Source: Azohydromonas caseinilytica
GTDB taxonomy: Bacteria; Pseudomonadota; Gammaproteobacteria; Burkholderiales; Burkholderiaceae_C
Length of the DNA stretch: 64,000 bases
NCBI RefSeq assembly: GCF_012927045.1
Contig: NZ_JABBFW010000028.1
Span: forward strand, 1-64,000
Direction of reading: 5' to 3'
In this document: positions 25,912-34,546 of the stretch, in pieces
How positions within the stretch are numbered: the first letter of the stretch is position 1
Layout of the letters: each line of letters begins with the position of its first letter
Program-made: the position numbers and the translations under genes
The notes under the pieces: generated by a model
Told to the model about the DNA's origin: nothing
The model's input: the letters and a program-made list of their open reading frames with translations, nothing else
The model's database searches: none

Positions 25912-26778
25912 ATGAGCACCCGCACCACCATCGAGTCCTTCTTCGACCCGGCCACCTGGACGGTGTCCTACGTGGTCTCGGACAACGCCACCGGCTGCGC
26001 GGCCGTGATCGATCCCGTGCTGGACTTCGACTTCAAGTCCGGACGCACCGGCACCCGGTCGGCCGACGCCATCGCGGCCTATGTGCAGGCGCAGGGCCTG
26101 AGCGTGCAGTGGATTCTTGAAACCCACGCGCATGCCGACCACCTCTCGGGCGCGCGCCACCTGCAGCAGCGCCTGGGCGGGAAGGTTGCCATCGGCGAGC
26201 GCATCCGCGAGGTGCAGGCGACCTTCAAGAAGCTCTACAACCTGGAGCGCGAGTTCCTGCCCGACGGCAGCCAGTTCGACCACCTCTTCAAGGACGGCGA
26301 GACCTTTCGCATCGGCGAGGTCGAGGCCACGGCGCTGCTGGTGCCCGGGCACACGCCGGCCGACATGGCCTATCGGGTGGACGACGCGGTGTTCGTGGGC
26401 GACACCCTGTTCATGCCCGACGTGGGCACGGCGCGCGCGGACTTTCCCGGCGGCGATGCCCACACGCTCTACCGCTCGATCCGCCGCCTGTTGGCGCTGC
26501 CTGCGGCCACGCGGATGTTCGTCTGCCACGACTACCCGCCCAAGGGCCGAGAGGCGGCCTGGGAAACGACGGTGGCCGAGCAGCGGGCGAAGAACCTCCA
26601 CGTGCACGATGGCGTGAGCGAGGACGAGTTCGTGGCCCTGCGCCAGGCGCGCGACGCCACGCTGGAGGTGCCCACGCTGATCCTGCCCTCCATCCAGGTC
26701 AACGTGCGCGCGGGCCGGCTGCCGCCGCCCGACGACAACGGCGTGGCCTACCTGCGCATCCCGCTCAACGCCCTCTGA
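25912..26778 (+). CDS. MBL-fold hydrolase of the BigR regulon (persulfide dioxygenase-like)
   Basis: A 288-residue protein with the zinc/iron motif THAHADHLSGA (71-81), PGHTPADMAY, GDTLFMPDVGTARADFPGGD and CHDYPP. This is the Blh/SdoA-related group found with BigR and sulfide:quinone oxidoreductases. Strong ribosome-binding site CGAGGAG before ATG 25912. It likely converts persulfides made by the downstream oxidoreductase to sulfite. It differs from the ETHE1 protein at 23102 by the TARADF signature and greater length, so the locus has two types. Confidence 0.88.
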   Translation: MSTRTTIESFFDPATWTVSYVVSDNATGCAAVIDPVLDFDFKSGRTGTRSADAIAAYVQAQGLSVQWILETHAHADHLSGARHLQQRLGGKVAIGERIREVQATFKKLYNLEREFLPDGSQFDHLFKDGETFRIGEVEATALLVPGHTPADMAYRVDDAVFVGDTLFMPDVGTARADFPGGDAHTLYRSIRRLLALPAATRMFVCHDYPPKGREAAWETTVAEQRAKNLHVHDGVSEDEFVALRQARDATLEVPTLILPSIQVNVRAGRLPPPDDNGVAYLRIPLNAL

Positions 26779-26836
26779 AGCTGCGGCGCAGTTCTGCCGG
26801 CAACGGCCGCGCCGCGCCACTGTTGGAAAGCAATTC

Positions 26837-28504
26837 ATGGACATCCGCACGCTGACCGGCGAGCTTTCGGTCTCGCCGCAGCTCACCCTGGACGACATCC
26901 ACGCCGCGGCCGAGGCCGGCTACCGCACCCTCGTCTGCAACCGCCCCGACGGCGAGGCGCCCGACCAGCCCGGCTTTGCCGAGATCGAGCGCCGCGCCGC
27001 GGAACTGGGCCTGCAGGCCCGCTACCTGCCCGCCGAGCCGGGCAAGGTCAGCATGAAGCAGGCCGCGGCCTTCGCCCGGTTGATGGATGAGTGCCCGAAG
27101 CCGGTGCTGGCCTACTGCCGCAGCGGCCTGCGCTCGGCCACGATGTGGGCGCTGTCACAGGCACAGCACATGCCGCTGCCACGGATCGTTGAACGGGGTG
27201 CTGAAGCCGGCTTCGATCTCAAGGGCGTGGTGCGCCGTATCGCCAACGGTGGACGTACTCCCGTGGAGGCGGCGGACGCCACGCACGAGGTCGTCATCGT
27301 CGGCGGCGGCGCCGCGGGCATCGCGGTGGCATCGAGCCTGCTCGCGCGCGCCCCGGGGCTGGACATCGCCATCATCGACCCGGCCGACGTGCACTACTAC
27401 CAGCCGGGCTGGACGCTGGTAGGTGGCGGCGTGTTCGGCGTGGCCGACACCGCGCGCACCATAGGAGCGGTGCTGCCGCGCGGCGTGCGCTGGATCAAGT
27501 CGGCCGTGGCCGCCTTCGAGCCCGAGCGCGATGCCGTGGTCCTGGACGGCTGCCGCGTCGTGAAGTACCGCCAGCTCGTGGTCTGCCCCGGCCTCAAGCT
27601 CGACTGGGATGCCGTCGAGGGACTGGCCGAAAGCCTGGGCCGCCACGGCGTGACCTCCAACTACCGCTACGACCTGGCACCCTACACGTGGGAGCTGGTG
27701 CGGGGCCTGCGCGGCGGGCGCGCCGTCTTCACGCAGCCGCCGATGCCCATCAAGTGCGCCGGCGCACCGCAAAAGGCCATGTACCTCTCGGCCGACCACT
27801 GGCGGCGCAGCGGTGTGCTCCAGGACATCGAGATCGACTTCCGCAGCGCGGGTGCGGCGCTCTTCGGCGTGGCGGCCTACGTGCCGGCGCTGATGGAGTA
27901 CGTCGAGCGCTACGGCATCCATCTGCACTTCGGCCAGACGCTGGTGGCCGTGGACGGCCCGGCGCGCGAGGCCACGTTCCGCCGCACGGCGGCGGAGGGC
28001 ACCCAGGAAACCGTCCGCGTGGGCTTCGACCTGCTGCATGCCGTGCCGCCGCAGAAGGCGCCCGACTTCGTGCGCGCAAGCCCGCTGGCCGACGCCGCGG
28101 GCTGGGTGGACGTGGATGCGGCCACGCTGCGCCACAAGCGCCTCGCCAACGTCTTCGCCCTGGGCGACGTGACCAACGCCCCCAATGCCAAGACCGCGGC
28201 GGCCGCGCGCAAGCAAGCGCCGGTGCTGGCGCACAACCTGCTGGCACTGCGCGGCCTGGCCCAGGGCGAGGCCCGCTACGACGGCTATGGCTCGTGCCCG
28301 CTGACGGTGGAGCGCGGCAAGGTCGTGCTGGCCGAGTTCGGCTACGGCGGGCAGCTCGCGCCCAGCTTCCCGAAGTGGCTCCTCGACGGCACCCGGCCGT
28401 CGCGGCTGGCCTGGTACCTCAAGGAGCGCATCCTGCCGCCGCTGTACTGGCAGGGCATGCTCAAGGGCCGCGAGTGGCTGGCCAAGCCGGAGCTGGTGGG
28501 CTGA
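26837..28504 (+). CDS. DUF442 sulfurtransferase/phosphatase-like domain fused to sulfide:quinone oxidoreductase
   Basis: A 555-residue fusion. Residues 1-110 are a DUF442 (TIGR01244) domain with the loop YCRSGLRSATMW. From about 150 an FAD-dependent oxidoreductase follows: VVIVGGGAAGIAVASSLL, YYQPGWTLVGGG, and the two catalytic Cys regions of type II SQR, IKCAGAPQKAMYLS and YGSCPLTV. Type II SQR oxidises sulfide to a persulfide on an acceptor and reduces quinone at the inner face of the membrane. The C-terminal PPLYWQGMLKGREW helix may anchor it. The fused domain could take over the sulfane sulfur. It is in an operon with the MBL hydrolase. Confidence 0.9.
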   Translation: MDIRTLTGELSVSPQLTLDDIHAAAEAGYRTLVCNRPDGEAPDQPGFAEIERRAAELGLQARYLPAEPGKVSMKQAAAFARLMDECPKPVLAYCRSGLRSATMWALSQAQHMPLPRIVERGAEAGFDLKGVVRRIANGGRTPVEAADATHEVVIVGGGAAGIAVASSLLARAPGLDIAIIDPADVHYYQPGWTLVGGGVFGVADTARTIGAVLPRGVRWIKSAVAAFEPERDAVVLDGCRVVKYRQLVVCPGLKLDWDAVEGLAESLGRHGVTSNYRYDLAPYTWELVRGLRGGRAVFTQPPMPIKCAGAPQKAMYLSADHWRRSGVLQDIEIDFRSAGAALFGVAAYVPALMEYVERYGIHLHFGQTLVAVDGPAREATFRRTAAEGTQETVRVGFDLLHAVPPQKAPDFVRASPLADAAGWVDVDAATLRHKRLANVFALGDVTNAPNAKTAAAARKQAPVLAHNLLALRGLAQGEARYDGYGSCPLTVERGKVVLAEFGYGGQLAPSFPKWLLDGTRPSRLAWYLKERILPPLYWQGMLKGREWLAKPELVG

Positions 28505-28581
28505 GGGGCCGTCCACCGATGAAGTGTGTCTATCCGATGCCTTCGCAACCGGCGGGGCGCGGCACGAAGGAGGTTGAAACC

Positions 28582-28776
28582 ATGAAACCCAATGTTGGCG
28601 GCATCGACCGCATCCTGCGCATCCTCGTGGGCCTGGCGCTCATCGCCCTGGCCGCCACGGGCACCATCGGCGCCTGGGGCTACATCGGCGTCGTGCCGTT
28701 GCTCACGGGCGTGCTGCGCACCTGTCCCGCCTACAAGCTGCTGGGCCTCGACACTTGCCCGCTGCACAGGCGTTGA
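28582..28776 (+). CDS. DUF2892 small membrane protein
   Basis: A 64-residue protein. MKPNVGGIDRILRILVGLAL, a second membrane helix and TCPAYKLLGLDTCPLHRR are typical of DUF2892 (YgaP C-terminal-like), with a CP motif in each half that may hold sulfane sulfur. Good ribosome-binding site AAGGAGG. It lies downstream of the SQR fusion in the same operon. Confidence 0.88.
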   Translation: MKPNVGGIDRILRILVGLALIALAATGTIGAWGYIGVVPLLTGVLRTCPAYKLLGLDTCPLHRR

Positions 28777-28788
28777 GCCCCGGCCGCC

Positions 28789-29247
28789 ATGGACGACGAC
28801 TTCAGCATCGATCTGGTACAGCAAGCCGACTACCGCTTCGAGGTGCGCTTCGACAACCCGGCGCTGCCCGTGCTGGTGACGGACGAGAACGCCCCGCTGG
28901 GCGGCGACGCCGGCCCCAGCCCGTCGCGGCTGCTGGCCGCGGCGGTCGCCAACTGCCTGAGCGCGAGCCTGCTGTTCGCCCTGCGCAAGTTCCACAACGA
29001 TCCCGGCACGCTGCGCGCCCACGCGCGCATGACCCTGGGGCGCAACGAGGCCCAGCGGCTGCGCGTGCAGCGCATCGACGTGGCGCTGCACCTGGGAGTG
29101 CCGGCGGCGCAGCTCAGGCAGCTCGAACGCCTCCTGGGCCAGTTCGAGGACTTCTGCGTCGTGACGCAGAGCGTGCGCGCCGCGTTCCCGGTGGGCGTGG
29201 AGGTCTTCGACGCCACGGGCGAGCGGCTGCACCCGCTGCCGCGTTAG
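28789..29247 (+). CDS. OsmC-family protein
   Basis: A 152-residue protein with GPSPSRLLAAAVANCLSASL (the conserved Cys on the central helix, about 59) and a second Cys in FEDFCVVTQSV, the OsmC/Ohr pair that reduces hydroperoxides and, in some members, persulfides. It ends the sulfide operon; 12 bases after the DUF2892 gene. Its stop overlaps the end of the converging histidine kinase gene by 4 bases. Confidence 0.85.
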   Translation: MDDDFSIDLVQQADYRFEVRFDNPALPVLVTDENAPLGGDAGPSPSRLLAAAVANCLSASLLFALRKFHNDPGTLRAHARMTLGRNEAQRLRVQRIDVALHLGVPAAQLRQLERLLGQFEDFCVVTQSVRAAFPVGVEVFDATGERLHPLPR

Positions 29248-30599
29248 GCGGCTTGCACGGCAGGCAGCAGCAGCCGGGCCTCCAGGCCCTTGGCCGCCCT
29301 GGGCATGAGCTGGAGCTCGCCGCCATGGCGCCGGGCGATCGACTCGACGATGGACAGCCCCAGGCCGCTGCCGGTGCTGCCGCCGTTGCGCCGCCAGAAG
29401 CGCCGCGGGGCCTGCTCGCACTCCTGCGCCGTCATCCCCGGCCCCTCGTCGAGCACGCTGAACGCCACGCCGGTGTCCATGCCGGCCAGGCGCAGCACCA
29501 CCGCGGAACCTGGCGGCGCATGCCGCAAGGCGTTGTCCAGCAGGTTGCGCAGCGCGCACACCAGCAGCGGCAGCGGCACGGGCACCGAGGCCTGCAGCGG
29601 TGCGCCCTCCAGCGTGACGCGGCCGGGAGCGGCGGCCGAGGCGTCGGCGATGGCCAGCCGTGCCGCTTCCTGCGCGTCCGCCTGGGCGGCCTCCGGCGTG
29701 GCGGCCTGGCCGTCCAGCCGTGCCAGCAGCAGCAGCTGGTCCAGCGTGTGCTGCAGCCGCGCCACGCCGCTCTCGGCATTGGCCAGGGCCTGGGCCGTGG
29801 TCTCGTCGAGGTCGCGGCCCCGGCACGCCAGGCGCAGCACCTGCAGGTGGGTCTTGATGGCGGTCAGCGGCGTGCGCAGCTCGTGGGCGGCATCGTCGGT
29901 GAAGCGCCGCTCGCGCGCGATGGTGTCCTGCACGCGCTGCAGCAGGTGGTCCACGGTGCCGATGAGCGGGCGCAGCTCGGCCGGTGCGTCGATGGGCGGC
30001 AGCGGCGTGTGCGCGTCGGCCGGCCGATCGGCCAGCACCCGGCGCATGCGCTCCAGCGGGCGCAGCCCGCGGCCCACCCCGATCCACAGCAGCAGCAGGC
30101 TGCCGCCCAGCGCGATCGCGAAGGGCACGGCCGCGGACAAGGCCACCTCGCGCAGCAGCCGCGTGCGCACATCGAGCCGGTCGGCGGTGGCGATGCGCAA
30201 GCCCCCGACCTCCAGCACGTAGGTGCGCCAGAGCTTGCCGCCGAACACCTGCGTGCTGTAGCCCGCCGCCGCAGCCTGCAGGCCCGGGCTGGAGCCGGTG
30301 CGGGCGATGGTCTGCGGCAGCTGCCACACCTCGCCGCGCACCAGGCTCACCTCGCAGGCCAGCCCATCGCGGCCGATCACGTCCAGGGCCGCGGCATCGG
30401 CGCCGCCGCCGCGCAGCCGCTCGGGCGGCAGCTGCGCCACGAGCCCGGCCACCATGCGCGCCGAGGCGGCCAGCCGCTCGTCCAGCGCCGTGCGCAGCTC
30501 CTGGCGCACGTCCAGGAACATCCACACCGCCACCGCGCTCCACAGCGCCGCCAGCGACAGCGCCAGGATCGCCACCAGGCGCGCGCGCAGCGTCTTCAC
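29244..30599 (-). CDS. Sensor histidine kinase, QseC/PmrB type
   Basis: A 451-residue inner-membrane kinase. TM1 is residues about 8-27, followed by a periplasmic sensor of about 110 residues, TM2 near 160-180, a HAMP region, the H-box DDAAHELRTPLTAIKTH, N-box NLLDNALRHAPPG, and the ATP-binding DEGPGM and GSGLGLSIVESIARRHGG. It starts with GTG 30599 inside the stop of the regulator gene (GTGA overlap). The signal is unknown; placement beside dsbD suggests envelope redox or metal stress. Confidence 0.9.
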   Translation of the reverse strand: MKTLRARLVAILALSLAALWSAVAVWMFLDVRQELRTALDERLAASARMVAGLVAQLPPERLRGGGADAAALDVIGRDGLACEVSLVRGEVWQLPQTIARTGSSPGLQAAAAGYSTQVFGGKLWRTYVLEVGGLRIATADRLDVRTRLLREVALSAAVPFAIALGGSLLLLWIGVGRGLRPLERMRRVLADRPADAHTPLPPIDAPAELRPLIGTVDHLLQRVQDTIARERRFTDDAAHELRTPLTAIKTHLQVLRLACRGRDLDETTAQALANAESGVARLQHTLDQLLLLARLDGQAATPEAAQADAQEAARLAIADASAAAPGRVTLEGAPLQASVPVPLPLLVCALRNLLDNALRHAPPGSAVVLRLAGMDTGVAFSVLDEGPGMTAQECEQAPRRFWRRNGGSTGSGLGLSIVESIARRHGGELQLMPRAAKGLEARLLLPAVQAA

Positions 30600-31267
30600 C
30601 GCACGTCCTCCGCCCGGCCCAGCCGGTAGCCCAGCCCGCGCACCGTCTCCACGATGCCGGCGCCGAGCTTGCGCCGCAGGTGGTGGATGTGCACGTTCAC
30701 GGCGTTGCTCTCGATCTCGGTCCCGAAGCCGTAGAGGCTGTCGTGCAGCTGGTCGGCGCTGAGGATGCGGCCCGGGTTGTGCAGCAGGGTGCTCAGCAGG
30801 GCCAGCTCGCGCCGCGACAGCTCCACGCTCCGGCCGTTGAGCCAGGCCTCGCCGCTGGAGGCCTGCAGCCGCAGCGCCCCGTGCTCGATGGCGTCGCTGG
30901 CGCGCCCGCTGGAGCGGCGCAGCAGCGCATGCAGCCGCGCATGCAGCTCCTCGAGGTCGAAGGGCTTGACCAGGTAGTCGTCGGCGCCCGCGTGCAGCCC
31001 GGCGACGCGATGCTGCACCGCATCGCGCGCCGTGAGCACCAGCACCGGCGTGAGCACGCCCTGCGCACGCCAGCGCGCCAGCACGCCCATGCCGTCCTCG
31101 TCGGGCAGGCCCAAGTCCAGCACGCAGGCGTCGAACTGCGAGGCGGCCAGCGCCGCGCGTGCTTTGGAGGCCGTGTCCACGTGATCGACCGTGAGGCCCA
31201 GCAGCCGCAGCCCGGCCACGATGCCGCTGGCCACCAGGGGGTCGTCCTCGATCAGCAAGACACGCAA
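30596..31267 (-). CDS. OmpR-family response regulator, QseB/PmrA type
   Basis: A 223-residue regulator. Receiver: acidic pocket EDD (7-9), phospho-acceptor D51 in VLDLGLPDEDG, K in LVKPFDLEEL. The C-terminal winged helix contains LSRREL, NAVNVHIHHLRRKLG and RGLGYRLG. The TTG at 31267 was chosen because GGAG sits 6 bases upstream and it yields the canonical MRVLLIEDD start; no ATG is available. The gene is divergent from dsbD with a TTAA-N7-TTAA box between them. Confidence 0.9.
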   Translation of the reverse strand: MRVLLIEDDPLVASGIVAGLRLLGLTVDHVDTASKARAALAASQFDACVLDLGLPDEDGMGVLARWRAQGVLTPVLVLTARDAVQHRVAGLHAGADDYLVKPFDLEELHARLHALLRRSSGRASDAIEHGALRLQASSGEAWLNGRSVELSRRELALLSTLLHNPGRILSADQLHDSLYGFGTEIESNAVNVHIHHLRRKLGAGIVETVRGLGYRLGRAEDVR

Positions 31268-31331
31268 GCGCAACTCCAGGAAACAGCGAAGGGACAGGCG
31301 AGCGACTGTTGCCGCGGTCGATGAAGGCAGC

Positions 31332-31348
31332 GTTAACGACGCGTTAAT
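31332..31348. promoter_or_regulatory. QseB/PmrA-type binding box
   Basis: GTTAAC-GACGC-GTTAAT: two TTAA half-sites (31333-31336, 31344-31347) separated by 7 bases, the direct-repeat layout of PmrA/QseB boxes. It lies 65 bases from the regulator start and 58 bases from dsbD, so it can serve both genes. Confidence 0.65.
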
Positions 31349-31405
31349 CGGTGCTGTCAAGCATGCGCGGCATTGCAACGACGCCCCTGGGCGCATGTGA
31401 GCTTC

Positions 31406-33232
31406 ATGCCCGCTGTCCGACATTTTCCCGCGCGCCTGGCCGCCGCCTGCGGCGTGGGGCTGCTCATGGCGCTGTCCTGGCCCGCGCAGGGCGCGCAGGA
31501 GTTCCTGGCGGCCGAGCAGGCCTTCGAGCTGCAAGCCGTCGGGCTCGACGCCGGCCAGGCCCGGCTGCAATGGCGCATCGCGCCGGGCTACTACCTCTAC
31601 CGCGAGCGCTTCGCGGTCAGCGCCTTGCCTTCCGGGCAGCCGCTGCAGCCCACGCTGCCGCCGGGCGAGCGCAAGGACGATCCGAACTTCGGCGTCATGG
31701 AGGTCTACCACGGCAGCGTGGCGATGCAGCTCGATGCCGCAGGCGCTGAAGGCTTGCGCGTGACGTGGCAAGGCTGTGCCGAGGCCGGCCTGTGCTATCC
31801 GCCCCAGACCCGCACCGTGCAGCTCGCCGCCACCGCTGCGGCGTTCGTGCCGCCCGGCACCGCGGCACCCGAGTTGGAGCCCGCGCAAGCCTCCAGCACC
31901 TGGAGCCTGGACAGCGACGGCGACATCGCCCGGCTGCTGCGCGAGCGCAGCCTGGCCTGGACGCTGCCGCTGTTCTTCGCGCTCGGGCTCGCCCTGGCCT
32001 TCACGCCCTGCGTGCTGCCGATGTTGCCCCTGGTGTCCAGCCTGGTCGTGGGCCGGCAGGCCGCGCCGCGTCGCGCTCTTGGCCTGTCCCTGGCCTTCGT
32101 GCTGCCCATGGCGGCCACCTACGCCGCGATGGGCGTGGCCGCCGCGCTGGCCGGCGCCAACCTGCAGGCGCTGCTGCAAAACCGCTGGACGGCGCTGGCG
32201 CTGGGTGCTCTCTACGGGGTGCTGGCGCTGGGCATGTTCGGCGCGTTCACGCTGCAGCTGCCCGCCGCGCTGCGCGAGCGGCTGGGTGCGGCCAGCCGCC
32301 GCCAGCACGGCGGTGCGCCCGCCAGCGCCGCGGCGCTGGGCGTGCTGTCCGCGCTGCTGGTGGGGCCGTGCATGACCGCGCCGCTGGCCGGAGCGCTGCT
32401 CTACATCGCGCAGGACGGCCGCGTCGCCCAGGGGGCGCTGGTGCTGTTCTCGCTCGGGCTGGGCATGGGCTTGCCGCTGGTGCTGGCCTCCACGCTGGGG
32501 GCGCGCGTCCTGCCGCGGCCGGGTCCGTGGATGGAATGGGTCAAGGGCGCCCTGGGCTTCGCGCTGCTGGGCAGCGCCGTGTGGATGCTCGAGCGCGCCG
32601 TGTCCGCGCCGCTGGCGCTGCTGCTGTGGGGCGCGCTGCTGTTGGGGGTGGCGGCGGCGCTGCTGCACCGCTCGCCCGCGCAGCCCGCCGCGCCCGCGCC
32701 CCGGGCCGTGCTGGCGCGCACCGCGGCGCTGGTGGCCGGACTCTGGGGTGGCGCGATGGTGCTGGGAGCGGCCGCTGGCGCCTCGGACCCGTGGCGTCCG
32801 CTGCCGCTGGGCGTGGCGTCGGCGCACCCGGCGGCTGAGCTTCGTTTCGAGCCGGTGGCCAGCGTCGAGGAGCTCCACGCCCGGGTGGCGGCTGCCCGCG
32901 CCGAGGGGCGCGCGACGATGGTGGACTTCTATGCCGACTGGTGTGTCTCGTGCAAGGCCATCGAGCGCGAGGTCTTCGCCGACGCGCGTGTGCAGCAGGC
33001 GCTGGCCGGCATGGTGCTGCTGCGCGCGGACGTCACGGCCAACGACGCGCGCCACCAGGCGCTCATGCACACGCTCCAGGTCGCCGGCCCGCCCACGGTG
33101 CTGTTCTTCGACGCCCAGGGCCGCGAGCGGCGCTCGGCGCGGCTGGTGGGCGAGTTCGACACGGCGCAGTTGCTGCAGCGTCAGGCCACCGTCGGCCAGA
33201 GGTCGCCTGTTGTCCAGGAGCAGCCCGCATGA
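31406..33232 (+). CDS. dsbD: Thiol:disulfide interchange protein DsbD
   Basis: A 608-residue membrane protein that carries electrons from cytosolic thioredoxin to the periplasm. Signal peptide (to about residue 30), N-terminal beta domain with the Cys pair in WQGCAEAGLCYPP, central membrane domain with TPCVLPMLP and VGPCMTAPLAG (the transmembrane Cys pair), and C-terminal thioredoxin domain with DWCVSCK. ATG 31406 gives a basic signal-peptide start. All six Cys are present. A broken TlpA and DsbG follow, so DsbD would feed DsbG here. Confidence 0.95.
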   Translation: MPAVRHFPARLAAACGVGLLMALSWPAQGAQEFLAAEQAFELQAVGLDAGQARLQWRIAPGYYLYRERFAVSALPSGQPLQPTLPPGERKDDPNFGVMEVYHGSVAMQLDAAGAEGLRVTWQGCAEAGLCYPPQTRTVQLAATAAAFVPPGTAAPELEPAQASSTWSLDSDGDIARLLRERSLAWTLPLFFALGLALAFTPCVLPMLPLVSSLVVGRQAAPRRALGLSLAFVLPMAATYAAMGVAAALAGANLQALLQNRWTALALGALYGVLALGMFGAFTLQLPAALRERLGAASRRQHGGAPASAAALGVLSALLVGPCMTAPLAGALLYIAQDGRVAQGALVLFSLGLGMGLPLVLASTLGARVLPRPGPWMEWVKGALGFALLGSAVWMLERAVSAPLALLLWGALLLGVAAALLHRSPAQPAAPAPRAVLARTAALVAGLWGGAMVLGAAAGASDPWRPLPLGVASAHPAAELRFEPVASVEELHARVAAARAEGRATMVDFYADWCVSCKAIEREVFADARVQQALAGMVLLRADVTANDARHQALMHTLQVAGPPTVLFFDAQGRERRSARLVGEFDTAQLLQRQATVGQRSPVVQEQPA

Positions 33233-33421
33233 CGCCGGTGCTGCAGCAGGCGCAGCACGCCCACCCGGACGTGAACTTCGTGTTCGTGAATCAGGGTCGA
33301 CGCGCAGGGCCGCCTGGCCGCCACCCGCGTCGGCGAGCTCTCGGCCGCCACGCTGGCACAGCCGCTCCAGCGCCTGCGCCAAGCCCCTTCCACCACTCAC
33401 CCCGACACACCACGCCAATGA
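33229..33421 (+). pseudogene. Internally deleted TlpA-type thioredoxin
   Basis: The ATG overlaps the dsbD stop in ATGA. MTPVLQQAQHAHPDVNFVFV resembles the middle of TlpA-like proteins just after the CxxC site. The frame then breaks at about 33294 and VDAQGRLAATRVGELSAATL with LAQPLQRLRQAP, the normal C-terminus, continues in the next frame up to a stop inside the dsbG start. The CxxC site is missing, so no activity is expected. Confidence 0.7.
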
Positions 33422-34059
33422 CGACCCTCCTGTTTTGCAACGTCCGTTCTTTCGTGCTCCGGCTCCTGGGCGCATGCCTGCTGGCAACGATGAACCTGGG
33501 CCTGGCCACGACCGCAGCGGCACAGGGCGCCGATGCCGACACCAGCCGCGAGGTGTGGGCGCAACTGGGCGAGAGCCGCTGGATCGCCGACGGGCGAGAC
33601 GACGCGCCGCGCAAGGTCTACGTCTTCACCGATCCCAACTGCCCCTTCTGCGCCAAGTTCTGGGCCGACGCCCGGCCCTGGGTCGATGCCGGCAAGGTCC
33701 AGCTGCGCCACGTCATCGTGGGCATCCTCACGCCCACCAGCGCCGGCCGGGCTGCGGCGCTGCTGGCCGCCTCTGACCCGGTGGCCGCGCTGGCGGCGCA
33801 CGAGCGCGCCCACGCCGGCCCCACCCAGCAGGCCCTGGCCGCCGGCGGCCGCCCCAGGCCCCTGGGCGAGGCAGGCGTGAAACCACTGTTCACCGTGCCG
33901 GCCGCGCTGAAGTTGCAGCTCGACCGCAACGCGATGCTGATGACGGCCTACGGGCTGCAGGCCACGCCGGCCGTGGTCTGGCTCGACGACAAGGGCCAGG
34001 CCCAGGCGCGCCAAGGCATTCCGGACGGCGCGCTGTCCACGGTCCTCGGACCCCAGTGA
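33418..34059 (+). CDS. dsbG: DsbG/DsbC-type thiol:disulfide interchange protein
   Basis: A 213-residue periplasmic thioredoxin-fold protein. Signal peptide (residues about 1-36), then VYVFTDPNCPFCAKFW with the CPFC active site of DsbC/DsbG, and the cis-Pro region GLQATPAVVWLDDKG near the end. It is shorter than E. coli DsbG: the N-terminal dimerisation domain appears very short. It should receive electrons from DsbD and protect or isomerise periplasmic thiols. Confidence 0.85.
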   Translation: MTTLLFCNVRSFVLRLLGACLLATMNLGLATTAAAQGADADTSREVWAQLGESRWIADGRDDAPRKVYVFTDPNCPFCAKFWADARPWVDAGKVQLRHVIVGILTPTSAGRAAALLAASDPVAALAAHERAHAGPTQQALAAGGRPRPLGEAGVKPLFTVPAALKLQLDRNAMLMTAYGLQATPAVVWLDDKGQAQARQGIPDGALSTVLGPQ

Positions 34060-34116
34060 CGCAGGCTTGAAGCGCCGCTGCGTCCGGCGGCATGACCCAC
34101 CCGACAAGGAGCACCC

Positions 34117-34440
34117 ATGACCACGTCCCCAGACCAGCCGGCACTGCGCATCGTGCTGCATGCCCCCACGGTGGCCGCCCTGGCGCGGGCGCGCAGCAAC
34201 GCCACGAACCTGCAGCGCGGCGCACCGTACGCCTTGGTGCGCATCGTCGTCAATGCCGAGGCGGTGGCCGCGGCGCTCGACCAGCCCCATGCCGAGGTGG
34301 ACGGCCTCACGCAGGTCTGCGGCAACACCCTGCAGCGGCTGGGCCGGCAGGCCCACGCACCGCTGGCCGTGCTGGCGCAAGGCGCCGTGCTGGCCCTGGC
34401 CGAGATGCAGCGCGATGGCTGGAACTACATCCGGGCCTGA
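34117..34440 (+). CDS. DsrE-like family protein
   Basis: A 107-residue protein. LRIVLHAPTVAALARARSNATNL, ALVRIVVNAEAVAAAL and the C-terminal LALAEMQRDGWNYIRA follow the DsrE/DsrF-like fold of small sulfur-relay proteins; one Cys (LTQVCGNTLQRLG) could carry sulfur. The ribosome-binding site AAGGAG precedes ATG 34117. It fits the sulfur block between DsbG and the TsdA-like cytochrome. Confidence 0.8.
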   Translation: MTTSPDQPALRIVLHAPTVAALARARSNATNLQRGAPYALVRIVVNAEAVAAALDQPHAEVDGLTQVCGNTLQRLGRQAHAPLAVLAQGAVLALAEMQRDGWNYIRA

Positions 34441-34546
34441 ACCCGAAACCGGCCCGCATTTCTGCCGTGAACCTCTGATGCCATGCATCGCATCGGCGGT
34501 TGCGGTCACAGCGCAAGAGATCCATTCACTGACGAGGCGACAAACC

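Noticed and set aside
31268-33523. A long minus-strand open frame continuing upstream of the response regulator
   Set aside because: It lies antisense to dsbD, is Arg/Gln/His-rich low-complexity and has no family match. The regulator starts at 31267.
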